Shown: positions 51,237 through 60,514 of the stretch, one piece after another
Layout of the letters: the number at the start of each line of letters is the position of its first letter
Numbering within the stretch: the stretch's first letter is position 1
From: DASQZK01 sp963809925
Lineage (GTDB): Bacteria > Bacteroidota > Bacteroidia > Bacteroidales > GCA-2748055
DNA: 64,000 bases
Direction: 5' to 3'
Assembly: GCA_963809925.1 (NCBI GenBank)
Contig: CAWELH010000007.1
Span: 62,001-126,000 of the forward strand
Translations under genes and position numbers: made by a program
Notes under the pieces: generated by a model
The model's input: only the letters and a program-made list of their open reading frames with translations
Told to the model about the DNA's origin: nothing
Database searches by the model: none

Positions 51237-52787
51237 TTACCAGCCCGGGTTCTGTTTCAGTGATCCCCTTGAAAGGTTGATTTCTGACAGGGGTATTGGC
51301 AGGTATTCGTTTTTCCCTTTCTTGAAGTTAGGGAGTATGGCTACAATATCTACCCATGAATCCTCCAGCTCGCTCCAACGAACCAGGTCGAAGAAACGGA
51401 GCCATTCAAACCCCAGTTCAACTTCCCTTTCATGCATGATCGCTGCCCTGGTTACCTCCGTAATTTCCTCGAGTCCGGCCCTTCTTCTTACCTTGTTTAT
51501 ACATTCAACGCCAAGGGGAGTGCTAACTTCGCCGTTTCTCATGAAATCAGCTTCTGCCATCATCAACAATACATCGGCATACCGCATTAGTTTTAGGTTC
51601 GTCGGGCCGTTATTGCTAATATGTGCAGGATTGAAGTATTTGGCCCATCCGAATCCTTCACTGATGGCACTGTTCATATTGGCACCGTTACTCCATGGTA
51701 CAGGCGGATTTGATGAGTCAATGTAGTAGATCGTATCTCCGGGTTCATAAAACATAACATAGCGTCGGGGATCACAACTCAGACCCGCCGGGTGATTTGT
51801 CGTGGTTTCGAACCTGTCACGGTACACTTTGGTGGGGGCAAGGTTTTTATACCCATCCGGACCGAAGTACAGGGCTGTCAGAGACCCGTCAGCCTGCCAT
51901 CCGCCGTCCCATATCTGCCAACCTCCATAGTTGAACTGGATTTCGAAAATAGATTCTTTGTTATTTTCGGAATCATACACATTTCCGGTGGGTGTGGTAA
52001 GGTCAAGCGCTGAGAAGTTCGCCTGGTATGCATAACAATAGTCAAGTGAATCTTTTCCTTTTGGCATCAGGAGGCCGTAAACACCACTGGTTTCCAGATC
52101 GAGTACCTGTTGGAAGTAGAATGCCGCACTGTCATATTGCTGAAAATACAGGTAGGTTTTCCCCATGTAGGCCAGTGCTGCACCTTTTGTAGCCCGGCCA
52201 AGGTTGGAATCATCCCATTTTTCAGGTAATCCTTCGATGGCATTTTTCAAATCGCTGACAATGGAATTTTTAAATTCCAACCGTGTAGAATTTTTCAGCT
52301 GTATGTCAAGATCGTCGATCAATTCCAGAACCAACGGGGGGTCATTGTAGATCGTCGTCAGGTAAAAGTTATATAATGCCCGAAGGAAATAAACCTGTGC
52401 GAGCAATACTTGCTTTTCATTTTCATCCATGACAATGGGAGGAATTTTATTGAGCGCCAGGTTGCACCTGAAATTGCCTTTAAACAGGTAGGTATAAATA
52501 TCAGAAACATCACTGTTGGATGTATTGAAGGAGAAGTTATTTATAGCTGTAGCTTCGTTAACGGAATGATCGGAGAAGGCAGTAAATAAATAGAAGAATT
52601 TCGTGTTGATAGAATGCATTTTGAGGGGATCGTAACAGGAAGTAACCGTCTGAATGGCATCGGAAGCATCCTTATAGAAACTGTCTTCAGTTATCCGGTC
52701 CTTCGGCTGGATATCAAGGAAATTATCACAAGAACCAGCCAGCATCAGTAAAGCGGATATGCATGTATATCTGAATAGTGATTTCAT
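51237..52787 (-). CDS. RagB/SusD family nutrient-binding lipoprotein
   Basis: This 516-residue surface lipoprotein has lipobox LAGSC (Cys20) followed by the SusD opening DNFLDIQPKDRITEDSFYKD. Helical TPR-like segments follow (AQVYFLRALYNFYLTTIYNDPPLV, LEFKNSIVSDLKNAI). The end is a typical SusD C-terminus with EREVELGFEWLRFFDLVRW and LPIPLSEINL. It lids the SusC channel and captures glycan. It lies 18 bases after susC. No starch-specific feature is seen. Confidence 0.95.
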   Translation of the reverse strand: MKSLFRYTCISALLMLAGSCDNFLDIQPKDRITEDSFYKDASDAIQTVTSCYDPLKMHSINTKFFYLFTAFSDHSVNEATAINNFSFNTSNSDVSDIYTYLFKGNFRCNLALNKIPPIVMDENEKQVLLAQVYFLRALYNFYLTTIYNDPPLVLELIDDLDIQLKNSTRLEFKNSIVSDLKNAIEGLPEKWDDSNLGRATKGAALAYMGKTYLYFQQYDSAAFYFQQVLDLETSGVYGLLMPKGKDSLDYCYAYQANFSALDLTTPTGNVYDSENNKESIFEIQFNYGGWQIWDGGWQADGSLTALYFGPDGYKNLAPTKVYRDRFETTTNHPAGLSCDPRRYVMFYEPGDTIYYIDSSNPPVPWSNGANMNSAISEGFGWAKYFNPAHISNNGPTNLKLMRYADVLLMMAEADFMRNGEVSTPLGVECINKVRRRAGLEEITEVTRAAIMHEREVELGFEWLRFFDLVRWSELEDSWVDIVAILPNFKKGKNEYLPIPLSEINLSRGSLKQNPGW

Positions 52788-52805
52788 TGGATCGAATGTA
52801 TTTGG

Positions 52806-55800
52806 TTAAAATTTCAGGTTAACGCCAATGGTGAATGAACGAGGTACCGGGTAATTACCCTGGTCAATACCCATGTTCAGAGGATCACCATTTGTTTTCA
52901 GAGGATCCGTGCTGCCGGCAATTTCAGGGTCATAACCCGGATACTTGGTGATTGTATAAAGGTTGTTGCTGCTGACAAAAATTCTAAGGTTGTCAATATT
53001 TAACCTGGAAGTCAAACTTTTCGGCAGTGTATATCCAATCTGTAAGGTCTTGAGACGAATAAAAGAAGCTTCATAAACGTACCAGCTTGAAATTCTGGAG
53101 TTCCTGTTATCATCCACAATGCTTATTCTTGTCATCGTTGTAGAAGGATTTTCCGGTGTCCAGAAATTCATACAATCCACCAGGCGGTTCTGATCTTTTC
53201 CTGTCACATCACCTGAGGCAATATTAATTTGGGACATCAGATTGTTATATACCTGGAGATTTTGCATTCCCTGCAGAAAAATGACGATATCAAAATTTTT
53301 ATAGTTCCCGGCGAAATTGATACCATAAATGAAGTCCGGCAAGGCTTTTCCTATAATAGTCCTGTCAAGATCACTGATTATGCCATCATGGTTCAGATCC
53401 TTGAATTTGATATCTCCTGGTGCGGTCCCGTCTTCTTGTTTAGCATAGAGGTATTTACCATCCTCATCGTAGTCACTTTCCTGGATGATCCTGTCTGCGA
53501 CAAATCCGTAAAAACTACCGATAGTATGGCCGGTAGATGTAATCGTATAGGTCGTTATGATATCATCAACAACAAGATCTGTTACTTCGTTTTTAATGGT
53601 CGATATATTTGCAGAAATGGTATAGTTGAAATCACCTTCGAGTTTCCTCCATGAGCCACTGAATTCGAAACCACGGTTTTGAATTTGAGAGAGGTTTGCC
53701 CAGGCTCCTACCTTCGAGGTTTCACTGTCATAGTTCTTTTTTCCGAATATCACAGAAATGGGCTTACTGACAAGCATGGAATTCTGATTTTTTATGAAAT
53801 ACTCTGCCGTTATTTGTAGTCTGTTCCTGAAAGCATTGAAATCGACACCAAAATTCGTCATTTTTGCTGATTCCCATCTGATAAGCGGGTTGGGCTGGAA
53901 AGATGTAGGTGCCACGCCAAGCCAAAGGTCCTGGTTAACGCCAAAGATGTACCGGCTGTTTTTCGGAGGATCAAGCAATGCTAAATATTGATAATCATCG
54001 AGGTTTTCGTTGCCCGTTACACCCCATCCAAAACGTAGCTTCAGCATATTGATCGCTTCAACATTTTGCAGCAGGTCTTCATTTAATTTCCATCCGAGTG
54101 AGAAGGACGGAAATTGTCCGTATCGTCCTCCCTTAGGCCCAAAGCGGGTTGATCCGTCCACCCTGTAACTGGCCGTTAAGAGATATTTATCCGCATAACT
54201 GTACTGTACTCTTGCAAGGTAGGATTCCAGTCTATGGTCGGTTTCACCACCCTTAACATCCATGGGTGTATTGGCAAGGTTTAACGAGGGCAGGTCCGGA
54301 TCACTGAGGTCGGTACCCACCGCAGAATTGTTTTTATTGACAGCCGAAAACCTTTCCCAGACCGCAACAGCACTTATGTTATGTTTTCCGAAAGAATTTG
54401 CATATGAAATCTGATGATCCATCTGCAACTCATTTTCATAATAATTTGATTCTTCAAGTTTTGAAACGTCGTTATCTCTAAGCTTCAAATTACCGAGTGT
54501 ATATACCGGGTTATACAATTTGTAATGATTGACGTTATAATTGGCGCCGACACGAATTGAGTAGGTCAGCCCTTTGAGTAGTTCAACATCCATATAAGCC
54601 GATGAAAACAGCTTATTCCGGTTTCTTTTTACACTGTTAAGCATTTGCTCCGCAACGGGGTTTGTACGTTCATTGATCCCTGTCAGCGTATCGGTTGGAC
54701 CTCCGTATCCTCCGATGGCGTTTACATCATATAGAGGCATGTAAGGTGAAGTAACCAAAGCTACCTGAAAGGCATTACCATTACCGTAATTGGTTACATC
54801 TGTGATGTCTACGGTTGAAAATGATAACGATTCTCCAAATTTGAAGCGTTTTCCGACATTATAATTTGAGTTGGCAGTCAGACCAATTCTGGATATGGCT
54901 GTATTGATCAGGATGCCTTCTTCCGTTGAATAGTTCCCGGCGACATAAAAATTACTGAATTGATTCCCCCCTGAACTGCTCAGACTATAATTCTGAGATG
55001 TCCCTATCCTACTTACTTCATCCTGCCAGTCAGTATCGGTACCAAAATTATTATTGGACATTCTTGCTGAATCAGAATAAACTCTATAATACATATTTTT
55101 CTGATTGTCGCTAGCCATGTTTGCATAGGCAGCTTTGTTATATTCTGCATACTGTGAAGCATTCATAACATCATAAGTTCGGGGAAGAACATTTACACCG
55201 AAATTTGCGCTGAAATCTATTTTTGCCGGTCCGTTGCTTCCCCGCCTTGTGGTAACCATGATAACCCCGTTAGCGCCCCTTGCCCCATAGATTGCAGTGG
55301 CAGACGCATCTTTGAGGATCTGTACCGATTCAATATCCTGAGGATTGAGAGAAGTCAGAAATTCAGTACTGACCGGCATCCCATCGATGATGATCAAAGG
55401 TGCTGCACTGCGGCTGATCGATCCGATACCACGGATAAGGATTGATGCCGATTGTCCCGGTTGGCCCGATACGCCTGTGACAAGAACTCCGGCTGCCCTT
55501 CCCTGGAGTGCCTTATCAAAGGTGGTATAATTGGACTGCCGCATTTCCTCGGCATCTACAACCGTAACAGAACCGGTCAGGTCCTCTTTTTTTTGAGTAC
55601 CATATCCGATTACCACCAGCTCGCTGATTTCCGATCTGTCGGTCGAGAGTGAAATGTCGACAACCGTTTTTTCGGTAACCGTAACTTCCTGGGGGAGATA
55701 ACCTACAAAGGAAAATACAAGGGTCTGACCCTGATTTGCAGTGATCGTGTAAAAACCATTCAGGTCTGAAGTTGTACCTTTTGTTGTTCCCTTCACAATG

Positions 55801-55946
55801 ATGTTGGCCCCTATAACAGCTTCGCCGGTCTGTGCATCGGAGACTTTACCGGTGATGGTCAACGCCTGGGCTTCCAAATACTGTGGAAAGAATGGCAGCA
55901 CACACATAAATAAGGCTGCCAGGCAGGTCATTCTTGCAGTTTTCAT
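52806..55946 (-). CDS. SusC/RagA family TonB-linked outer-membrane protein
   Basis: This 1046-residue receptor has a signal peptide and a carboxypeptidase-like domain (LTITGKVSDAQTGEAVIGANI). Next come a TonB-box-type motif (VIGYGTQKKEDLTGSV) and a plug with RIGIRGIGSISRSAAP-like SILIRGIGSISRSAAPLIII. The C-terminal barrel ends PVPRSFTIGVNLKF. With SusD it imports oligosaccharides across the outer membrane. No sigma/anti-sigma pair or hybrid regulator lies directly upstream, so its control is not visible. Confidence 0.96.
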   Translation of the reverse strand: MKTARMTCLAALFMCVLPFFPQYLEAQALTITGKVSDAQTGEAVIGANIIVKGTTKGTTSDLNGFYTITANQGQTLVFSFVGYLPQEVTVTEKTVVDISLSTDRSEISELVVIGYGTQKKEDLTGSVTVVDAEEMRQSNYTTFDKALQGRAAGVLVTGVSGQPGQSASILIRGIGSISRSAAPLIIIDGMPVSTEFLTSLNPQDIESVQILKDASATAIYGARGANGVIMVTTRRGSNGPAKIDFSANFGVNVLPRTYDVMNASQYAEYNKAAYANMASDNQKNMYYRVYSDSARMSNNNFGTDTDWQDEVSRIGTSQNYSLSSSGGNQFSNFYVAGNYSTEEGILINTAISRIGLTANSNYNVGKRFKFGESLSFSTVDITDVTNYGNGNAFQVALVTSPYMPLYDVNAIGGYGGPTDTLTGINERTNPVAEQMLNSVKRNRNKLFSSAYMDVELLKGLTYSIRVGANYNVNHYKLYNPVYTLGNLKLRDNDVSKLEESNYYENELQMDHQISYANSFGKHNISAVAVWERFSAVNKNNSAVGTDLSDPDLPSLNLANTPMDVKGGETDHRLESYLARVQYSYADKYLLTASYRVDGSTRFGPKGGRYGQFPSFSLGWKLNEDLLQNVEAINMLKLRFGWGVTGNENLDDYQYLALLDPPKNSRYIFGVNQDLWLGVAPTSFQPNPLIRWESAKMTNFGVDFNAFRNRLQITAEYFIKNQNSMLVSKPISVIFGKKNYDSETSKVGAWANLSQIQNRGFEFSGSWRKLEGDFNYTISANISTIKNEVTDLVVDDIITTYTITSTGHTIGSFYGFVADRIIQESDYDEDGKYLYAKQEDGTAPGDIKFKDLNHDGIISDLDRTIIGKALPDFIYGINFAGNYKNFDIVIFLQGMQNLQVYNNLMSQINIASGDVTGKDQNRLVDCMNFWTPENPSTTMTRISIVDDNRNSRISSWYVYEASFIRLKTLQIGYTLPKSLTSRLNIDNLRIFVSSNNLYTITKYPGYDPEIAGSTDPLKTNGDPLNMGIDQGNYPVPRSFTIGVNLKF

Positions 55947-56475
55947 AGATAGAATTAGTTAGTTTTATAGCCGGAATACAAATTATGAATTATTCCAGCC
56001 AAATAAAAATTGGTCGCAGTTAAATTATACCTTTCGATTTACCTATCGAATACAAGTAAATTGGAGACTTCCCATAAACGCATTTTCTCCAAAGGTTGTT
56101 CAGTTGATGCGATATCAGTTCCGGTGAAGGTGCTTTAGACTACCCCAGTCATAACTTTCAGTGGGTGATTTGCAAAAAAGTAGTAACACCAAAACCAATC
56201 TTGAAATCGTGGAACATAAAACGCTCAGAAATTCCATGGCTTTCATTTCCTTTTCCGACAACGCGGCGAGGAGCTTACATGGCCTCTACCGTGAGATGGT
56301 TTCTCTTACATCAAGCCTCAGACTCAGGATTCAGTATGGGTTGGTAGTCAGTGCATCCAGCCTTATCCTTCCACTGTTGAAGGGAAAAGGCATGTTCTTC
56401 ATGTTTTGAAAGATGTTTCCCGGTTGCTCCCCCGGACCGAAAAGGAGGGGTTCGAAAAACTTCTGAGGAACTTGA
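55947..56475. other. Intergenic region upstream of susC
   Basis: About 529 bases lie between the divergent susC and CHAD genes. No promoter matching TAnnTTTG at the right distance, no repeat and no convincing gene were seen. The 82-codon frame at 56161 looks non-coding. Confidence 0.4.
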
Positions 56476-57420
56476 ATGTTTAAATTACCGGTAATCAAAC
56501 CAATGACTAACACGAAAGCCGGTATGAACTACATTCTTAATCCCCTTCAGAATCCGGAATTCGAATTCAAAAGACTGCTGAAGGAAAGAGCAGAACAGGC
56601 GACATCCATTATAAGAAGCGAAACCATGAACCCGGATCAAAGGGTTCACGACTTCCGCACAAACCTTAAGATGATGAGGGCGGTTCTGCGACTGATGCGG
56701 TTTAATCTTGGTGAGGAGGTCTATGCGGCAGAGAACGCCTTTTATCGCAATATTCAGCAAGCGCTTGCGCCGCTACGCGATAGTAATGTCCGGATGTCCA
56801 CCCTGGAGTCACTCCTGTCCTTGGCAAAGAATTCGGTCGATATCCGCCTCTTTGATAAATACTATGCCGATCTGAATTCCTCCTATAGTAAAATCCGTGA
56901 TACCTTTGAATCCGGAGAAGCTGACGAGCTGGCAATGATGAAGGTTTTGGAGCGCAGCAAAAAGATCGCTACAATAGCATTTTCCGACAAGAGTACCGTA
57001 GCGGTGGTAGCCGGACTCAAAAAAATATACAGACAAGGCAGGAATTTGATGGCCACAGCCAGAGAAGACCCAACGCCGGAAAACATGCATGAGTGGCGTA
57101 AGAAGGTGAAATACCTTTGGTATCATGTCGAATTGCTAAAGAATCTGTGGAAACCGGTCATGAAAGGTTTCGGAAAATCGATTCACCAGTTATCCGATTT
57201 TCTCGGAGATGAGCACGATCTCAGCGTCCTGATCGACGATCTCGAAGAAGGCAGATACAAGGATGAAAAAGACCTTCAGTCTGTACTCTATTTTGCGGAA
57301 AGTCGTAAAAAATCGTTGCACGAAGAGGCCTTCATGCTGGGTAAAAAGGTTTTCCACGAATCCCCGAAAAAATTTGCAGGGAGGATCGGCGCCTACTGGC
57401 AGGCATGCATATTAAGGTAA
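56476..57420 (+). CDS. CHAD domain-containing protein
   Basis: This protein has 314 residues from ATG 56476; starts at 56503 or 56524 are also possible. It carries the CHAD pattern of conserved His and basic residues that bind polyphosphate: VHDFRTNLKMMRAVLRLM near residue 58, APLRDSNVRM near 97 and HEWRKKVKYLWYHVELL near 205. LGDEHDLSVL is near 248. CHAD proteins bind inorganic polyphosphate or associate with its granules. No polyphosphate kinase or CYTH partner is next to it. Confidence 0.9.
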   Translation: MFKLPVIKPMTNTKAGMNYILNPLQNPEFEFKRLLKERAEQATSIIRSETMNPDQRVHDFRTNLKMMRAVLRLMRFNLGEEVYAAENAFYRNIQQALAPLRDSNVRMSTLESLLSLAKNSVDIRLFDKYYADLNSSYSKIRDTFESGEADELAMMKVLERSKKIATIAFSDKSTVAVVAGLKKIYRQGRNLMATAREDPTPENMHEWRKKVKYLWYHVELLKNLWKPVMKGFGKSIHQLSDFLGDEHDLSVLIDDLEEGRYKDEKDLQSVLYFAESRKKSLHEEAFMLGKKVFHESPKKFAGRIGAYWQACILR

Positions 57421-57490
57421 GATTGGCGGATGCGGGGGATCTGATCGAAAGAAAAAACACTACATAACCTGTTTTTTAACATGTTTGGGA

Positions 57491-57576
57491 GTGGCTGAGA
57501 ATTGTTCTTTCGGAGCATTAAGGGTGGTGGGTGGGGGGTGGGATCCCCTGCATAAGAGTATATAAGAACAATATTT
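57491..57576 (-). repeat. Dispersed element with inverted ends and a G-quadruplex-capable tract, copy 2
   Basis: ATTGTTCTT (57501-57509) and AAGAACAAT (57564-57572) are perfect inverted ends. The G tract at 57522-57542 has four or more G-runs joined by loops of one to four bases. It is the reverse complement of copy 1 at 38091-38173. The tract is identical, and the shared flank TCTCAGC/GCTGAGA also matches. Confidence 0.8.
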
Positions 57577-57888
57577 GAAGCCGTAAATCATGGTATATTT
57601 TGTTAGATCTTTTGGGTCAATGGATTAATAGTTCCCTTCGAAACATATCTATCTCTCATCATGCCAGTGATATGTCCACATCAACTCTTTATAAATTCCT
57701 GATCTTCCAGCTCTTTTCAGGCCTTTGGATCTTAACATTGATTCTGCAATAAAAAGTGAAATCAATTCCTTATGACTTTGGGATAGTTATCCCCTTAATT
57801 CGGGTGACGTTTGCCCGGGTTCCACAAATCCAGACACACAACCCAGTGTCCCCTCACTCCTGAGTAGATCCAAAGATTCCCACCCCAA

Positions 57889-57919
57889 TTTGTATTTTCC
57901 CCCGTTCAGTTTATCTTTA
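57889..57919 (+). promoter_or_regulatory. Promoter of the SLC13 transporter gene
   Basis: TTTG (57889-57892), a 19-base spacer and TATCTTTA (57912-57919) match the Bacteroidota promoter with one mismatch at the last base. An AGGAG at 57944-57948, unusual in this window, lies just before the ATG at 57951. Confidence 0.6.
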
Positions 57920-57950
57920 TTCCCTCAACAATAAAATTAACTCAGGAGAA

Positions 57951-59408
57951 ATGGCCAGGGAATTTCAGAAAAACAGCATATCCATTGCCGGCATCCTTAC
58001 CGGCATTTTCATTTTCACACTGATGTTACTTATACCTGCAGAATTGATGCATCTGACACCAGAGGCCAAAAAGGCTATCGCTGTAGGTCTTCTGATGATC
58101 GTCCTGTGGGTGACAGAGGCTATTCCGATACCGGTGACTTCCTTGCTGCCCATTGTCCTGTTTCCCATTCTTGGGGTTCTGAAACTGGATGAAGCGCTGC
58201 GGCCGTATTCCAATCCGGTGATCATGCTGTTCTTCGGTGGTTTTGTCATCGCCCTGGCGCTTGAAAAGTATAACATTCACCGCCGTGTGGCCCTGAATCT
58301 CGTTAATCGAACCGGTACATCGCCGGGAAGGGTCATTGCCGGATTCATGATCGCCACCGGATTCCTGAGTATGTGGATCAGCAACACCTCAACGGCAGTG
58401 ATCATGTTCCCCATCGGGATGTCCATCATAGGCATTGTTGAAAAACAATACGGCGCCGAAAGTCCGTTGCTCCGCAAATTCGGACTGGCCCTGATGCTTG
58501 GTATCGCATACGCCGCCAATATCGGAGGTTCCGGAACCCTTGTGGGTACACCCTCCAACGCCATTCTCGTCGGAATGCTCCGTCAGAGGTACGACATCAG
58601 GCTGGACTTTGCCCACTGGATGATCATTGGTATCCCGCTCATCATTATCCTGACTGTACTGGCATGGATCACACTGACAAAGATCTTTTTCCGTCTGAAC
58701 GACAAACCTCTGCCTGCGGTCGGTGAATACGTTAAACAGGAAGTCCATAAACTCGGCCGTCCTGACAGGAGTGAGAAAAGAGTGCTACTCGTATTTGCCG
58801 TTACGGCTTTTTTCTGGGTATTCCGGGCTCACCTTAACCGGCTGATCGGCACAACTGTGCTCAGTGATTCACTGATTGCCACCGGTGCCGCCATCCTGAT
58901 GTTTGTCGTTCCTTCCGGTACGGGTAAAAAGGAAGCCCTTCTGAGCTGGCCCGATGCTGTAAATATACCCTGGGGTATCCTCATCCTCTTCGGCGGAGGC
59001 CTGAGCCTGGCGAGTGGTCTTTACTCCTCCGGTGTGATCGACATCATCGGACAGAGTATTCTTCGGTTCAGTGATGTACCTCCACTGATCATCATGGCCG
59101 TTACGGTATCAATCATGCTTATACTCACTGAACTGATCAGCGGAACCGCACTGAGTTCAGTGCTTCTGCCCGTCATCTTCGGAGTGTCGGAAGGCCTGCA
59201 TCTAAGTCCCCTTGAACTGGCTGTTCCGCTGGTGCTGGTTGCCAACGGTGCCTTCATGATGCCCATGGGCACTCCACCGAATGCCATTGTCTTTGCCAGT
59301 GGCTATCTGAAAATTAAGGATATGATGAGGACTGGATGGCTAATGAATATTTTCAGTATAATCATCGTTATCCTGCTGTCACAATGGCTTCTTAAATACC
59401 TGATCTAG
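57951..59408 (+). CDS. SLC13/DASS family anion symporter
   Basis: This 485-residue membrane protein has about 11-12 helices. It shows the two family SNT-like loops, MWISNTSTAVIMFPI near residue 142 and GSGTLVGTPSNAI near 198, and in the second half MPMGTPPNAIVFASG. Members import dicarboxylates, citrate or sulfate with sodium. The start at ATG 57951 is supported by an AGGAG sequence and an upstream promoter. It stands alone; a link with neighbouring genes is not apparent. Confidence 0.92.
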   Translation: MAREFQKNSISIAGILTGIFIFTLMLLIPAELMHLTPEAKKAIAVGLLMIVLWVTEAIPIPVTSLLPIVLFPILGVLKLDEALRPYSNPVIMLFFGGFVIALALEKYNIHRRVALNLVNRTGTSPGRVIAGFMIATGFLSMWISNTSTAVIMFPIGMSIIGIVEKQYGAESPLLRKFGLALMLGIAYAANIGGSGTLVGTPSNAILVGMLRQRYDIRLDFAHWMIIGIPLIIILTVLAWITLTKIFFRLNDKPLPAVGEYVKQEVHKLGRPDRSEKRVLLVFAVTAFFWVFRAHLNRLIGTTVLSDSLIATGAAILMFVVPSGTGKKEALLSWPDAVNIPWGILILFGGGLSLASGLYSSGVIDIIGQSILRFSDVPPLIIMAVTVSIMLILTELISGTALSSVLLPVIFGVSEGLHLSPLELAVPLVLVANGAFMMPMGTPPNAIVFASGYLKIKDMMRTGWLMNIFSIIIVILLSQWLLKYLI

Positions 59409-59462
59409 GGCAGGCTCTTAAAAGGTTATTCAGTAGGATTCGGAAGAATGAAAATACCGGTA

Positions 59463-60179
59463 CTAGTTGCCGTTGCCTGCAAACATTGACTGCTGCGGGT
59501 TATAATTTTCAAACGCCTCCAGATAGAGATTCACAAACTCATGCATCCTTTTTCTCCGGTACTGGATCACCCAACGGGGATGCGGCAGGGGGATGATCTC
59601 GCCGAAGAGTGAGAAACGGGCGTTCAGTCTCTGGAGATAGTCAAAGTTCTTCCCATTGCCCAGACAGAAACAGTATCGCTTATCAATCTCCCATTCAAGC
59701 AGCTCACGGAGGCAGTCGAGAATAAAGGGCTCTGCGATCTCCACCAGCTCCTTTGAATCGTAATAGTTATAATTCAGTCCGTTCCGGGTAAAGCCGAGCG
59801 GGCTGACCGCACTGATGAGGAACTGATCATAGAATTTTTTCACCCCGCCAAATGCCCCGATCACCTCATAGACAAATCCGGCTGACGCTTCGGTGGTATC
59901 CGCAAAAGGATTCTCAATTTCACAGTACGTTCTGAGTTTCACAGGATCGGTAAAAGGAATGCCTGTGACACCTGCGCCGAAACGTCCTGGATTGATACCC
60001 AGGATCAAACGGCGGGGGCGATTGTCCGAAAAATACTTTTGATAGAATTGAATTGTCACATCCCTTACCGTCTCATTCCTGAAAGGATTCATCACCTCCA
60101 CACCTTCCGGGAGAGAAGCATCAAAATGAAGCTTTTCGTTGAATGCGATGATCTTATCGGCGAGTGTCGGGGTAAACAT
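59463..60179 (-). CDS. SMUG2-type uracil-DNA glycosylase family protein (DUF4918)
   Basis: This 238-residue protein matches the SMUG2/DUF4918 branch of uracil-DNA glycosylases, which remove damaged or deaminated bases from DNA. The water-activating motif region is LILGINPGRFGAGVTGIPF near residue 58, and the C-terminal DNA-binding loop is LPHPRWVIQYRR near residue 200. The ATG at 60179 lies four bases from an 8-bp repeat array, so its leader is made of repeat sequence. It is on the same strand as glnS upstream. Confidence 0.85.
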   Translation of the reverse strand: MFTPTLADKIIAFNEKLHFDASLPEGVEVMNPFRNETVRDVTIQFYQKYFSDNRPRRLILGINPGRFGAGVTGIPFTDPVKLRTYCEIENPFADTTEASAGFVYEVIGAFGGVKKFYDQFLISAVSPLGFTRNGLNYNYYDSKELVEIAEPFILDCLRELLEWEIDKRYCFCLGNGKNFDYLQRLNARFSLFGEIIPLPHPRWVIQYRRKRMHEFVNLYLEAFENYNPQQSMFAGNGN

Positions 60180-60183
60180 TTAT

Positions 60184-60506
60184 TTGATTTGTTGATTTGT
60201 TGAATTGTTGATTTGTTGATTTGTTGATTTGTTGAATTTAAGATTGATTTATAGAAACTCATCCGATCCATGGGCAAAACCATGGCTATTGTTGGTGAAT
60301 GCCTCCGGCATGGAAGAAGTGTTCTAAAAATCCTGCTCCATCTTTTTATTTGTTGAGTTGTTGATCCACCTTCGCTCAAGCTACAGCGGACGCGGTTTGG
60401 TGAATTGAAGAGTGATGTAAAGGACATTCCTAACTTCCTAACTTCCTAACTTCCTAACTTCCTAACTTCCTAACTTCCTAACTTCCTAACTTCCTAACTT
60501 CCTAAC
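60184..60506 (-). repeat. Composite repeat locus 2 between glnS and the SMUG2 gene
   Basis: Read on the minus strand, it starts nine bases after the glnS stop with ten perfect 8-bp units GTTAGGAA (60427-60506). The linker TGTCCTTTACATCACTCTTC, a short palindromic segment (about 60361-60395) and a few AACTCAAC-type units follow. Next is the 53-nt core (60266-60318) with ATGCCGGAGGCAT and two CATGG boxes, then seven units of AACAAATC/AACAATTC type (60184-60239). Order and core match locus 1 at 33761-34151. Confidence 0.87.
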
Positions 60507-60514
60507 TCCATCCC

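Larger units (their letters stand above)
57421..57950. other. Intergenic region with G-quadruplex element and SLC13 promoter
   Basis: This 530-base gap carries copy 2 of the inverted-end element at 57491-57576 and a promoter-like pair just before the transporter gene. The stretch 57580-57880 shows nothing recognisable. Confidence 0.5.

Noticed and set aside
56161..56409. 82-codon frame between susC and the CHAD gene
   Set aside because: No family pattern, no conserved motif, and hydrophobic/serine-rich composition typical of non-coding frames.
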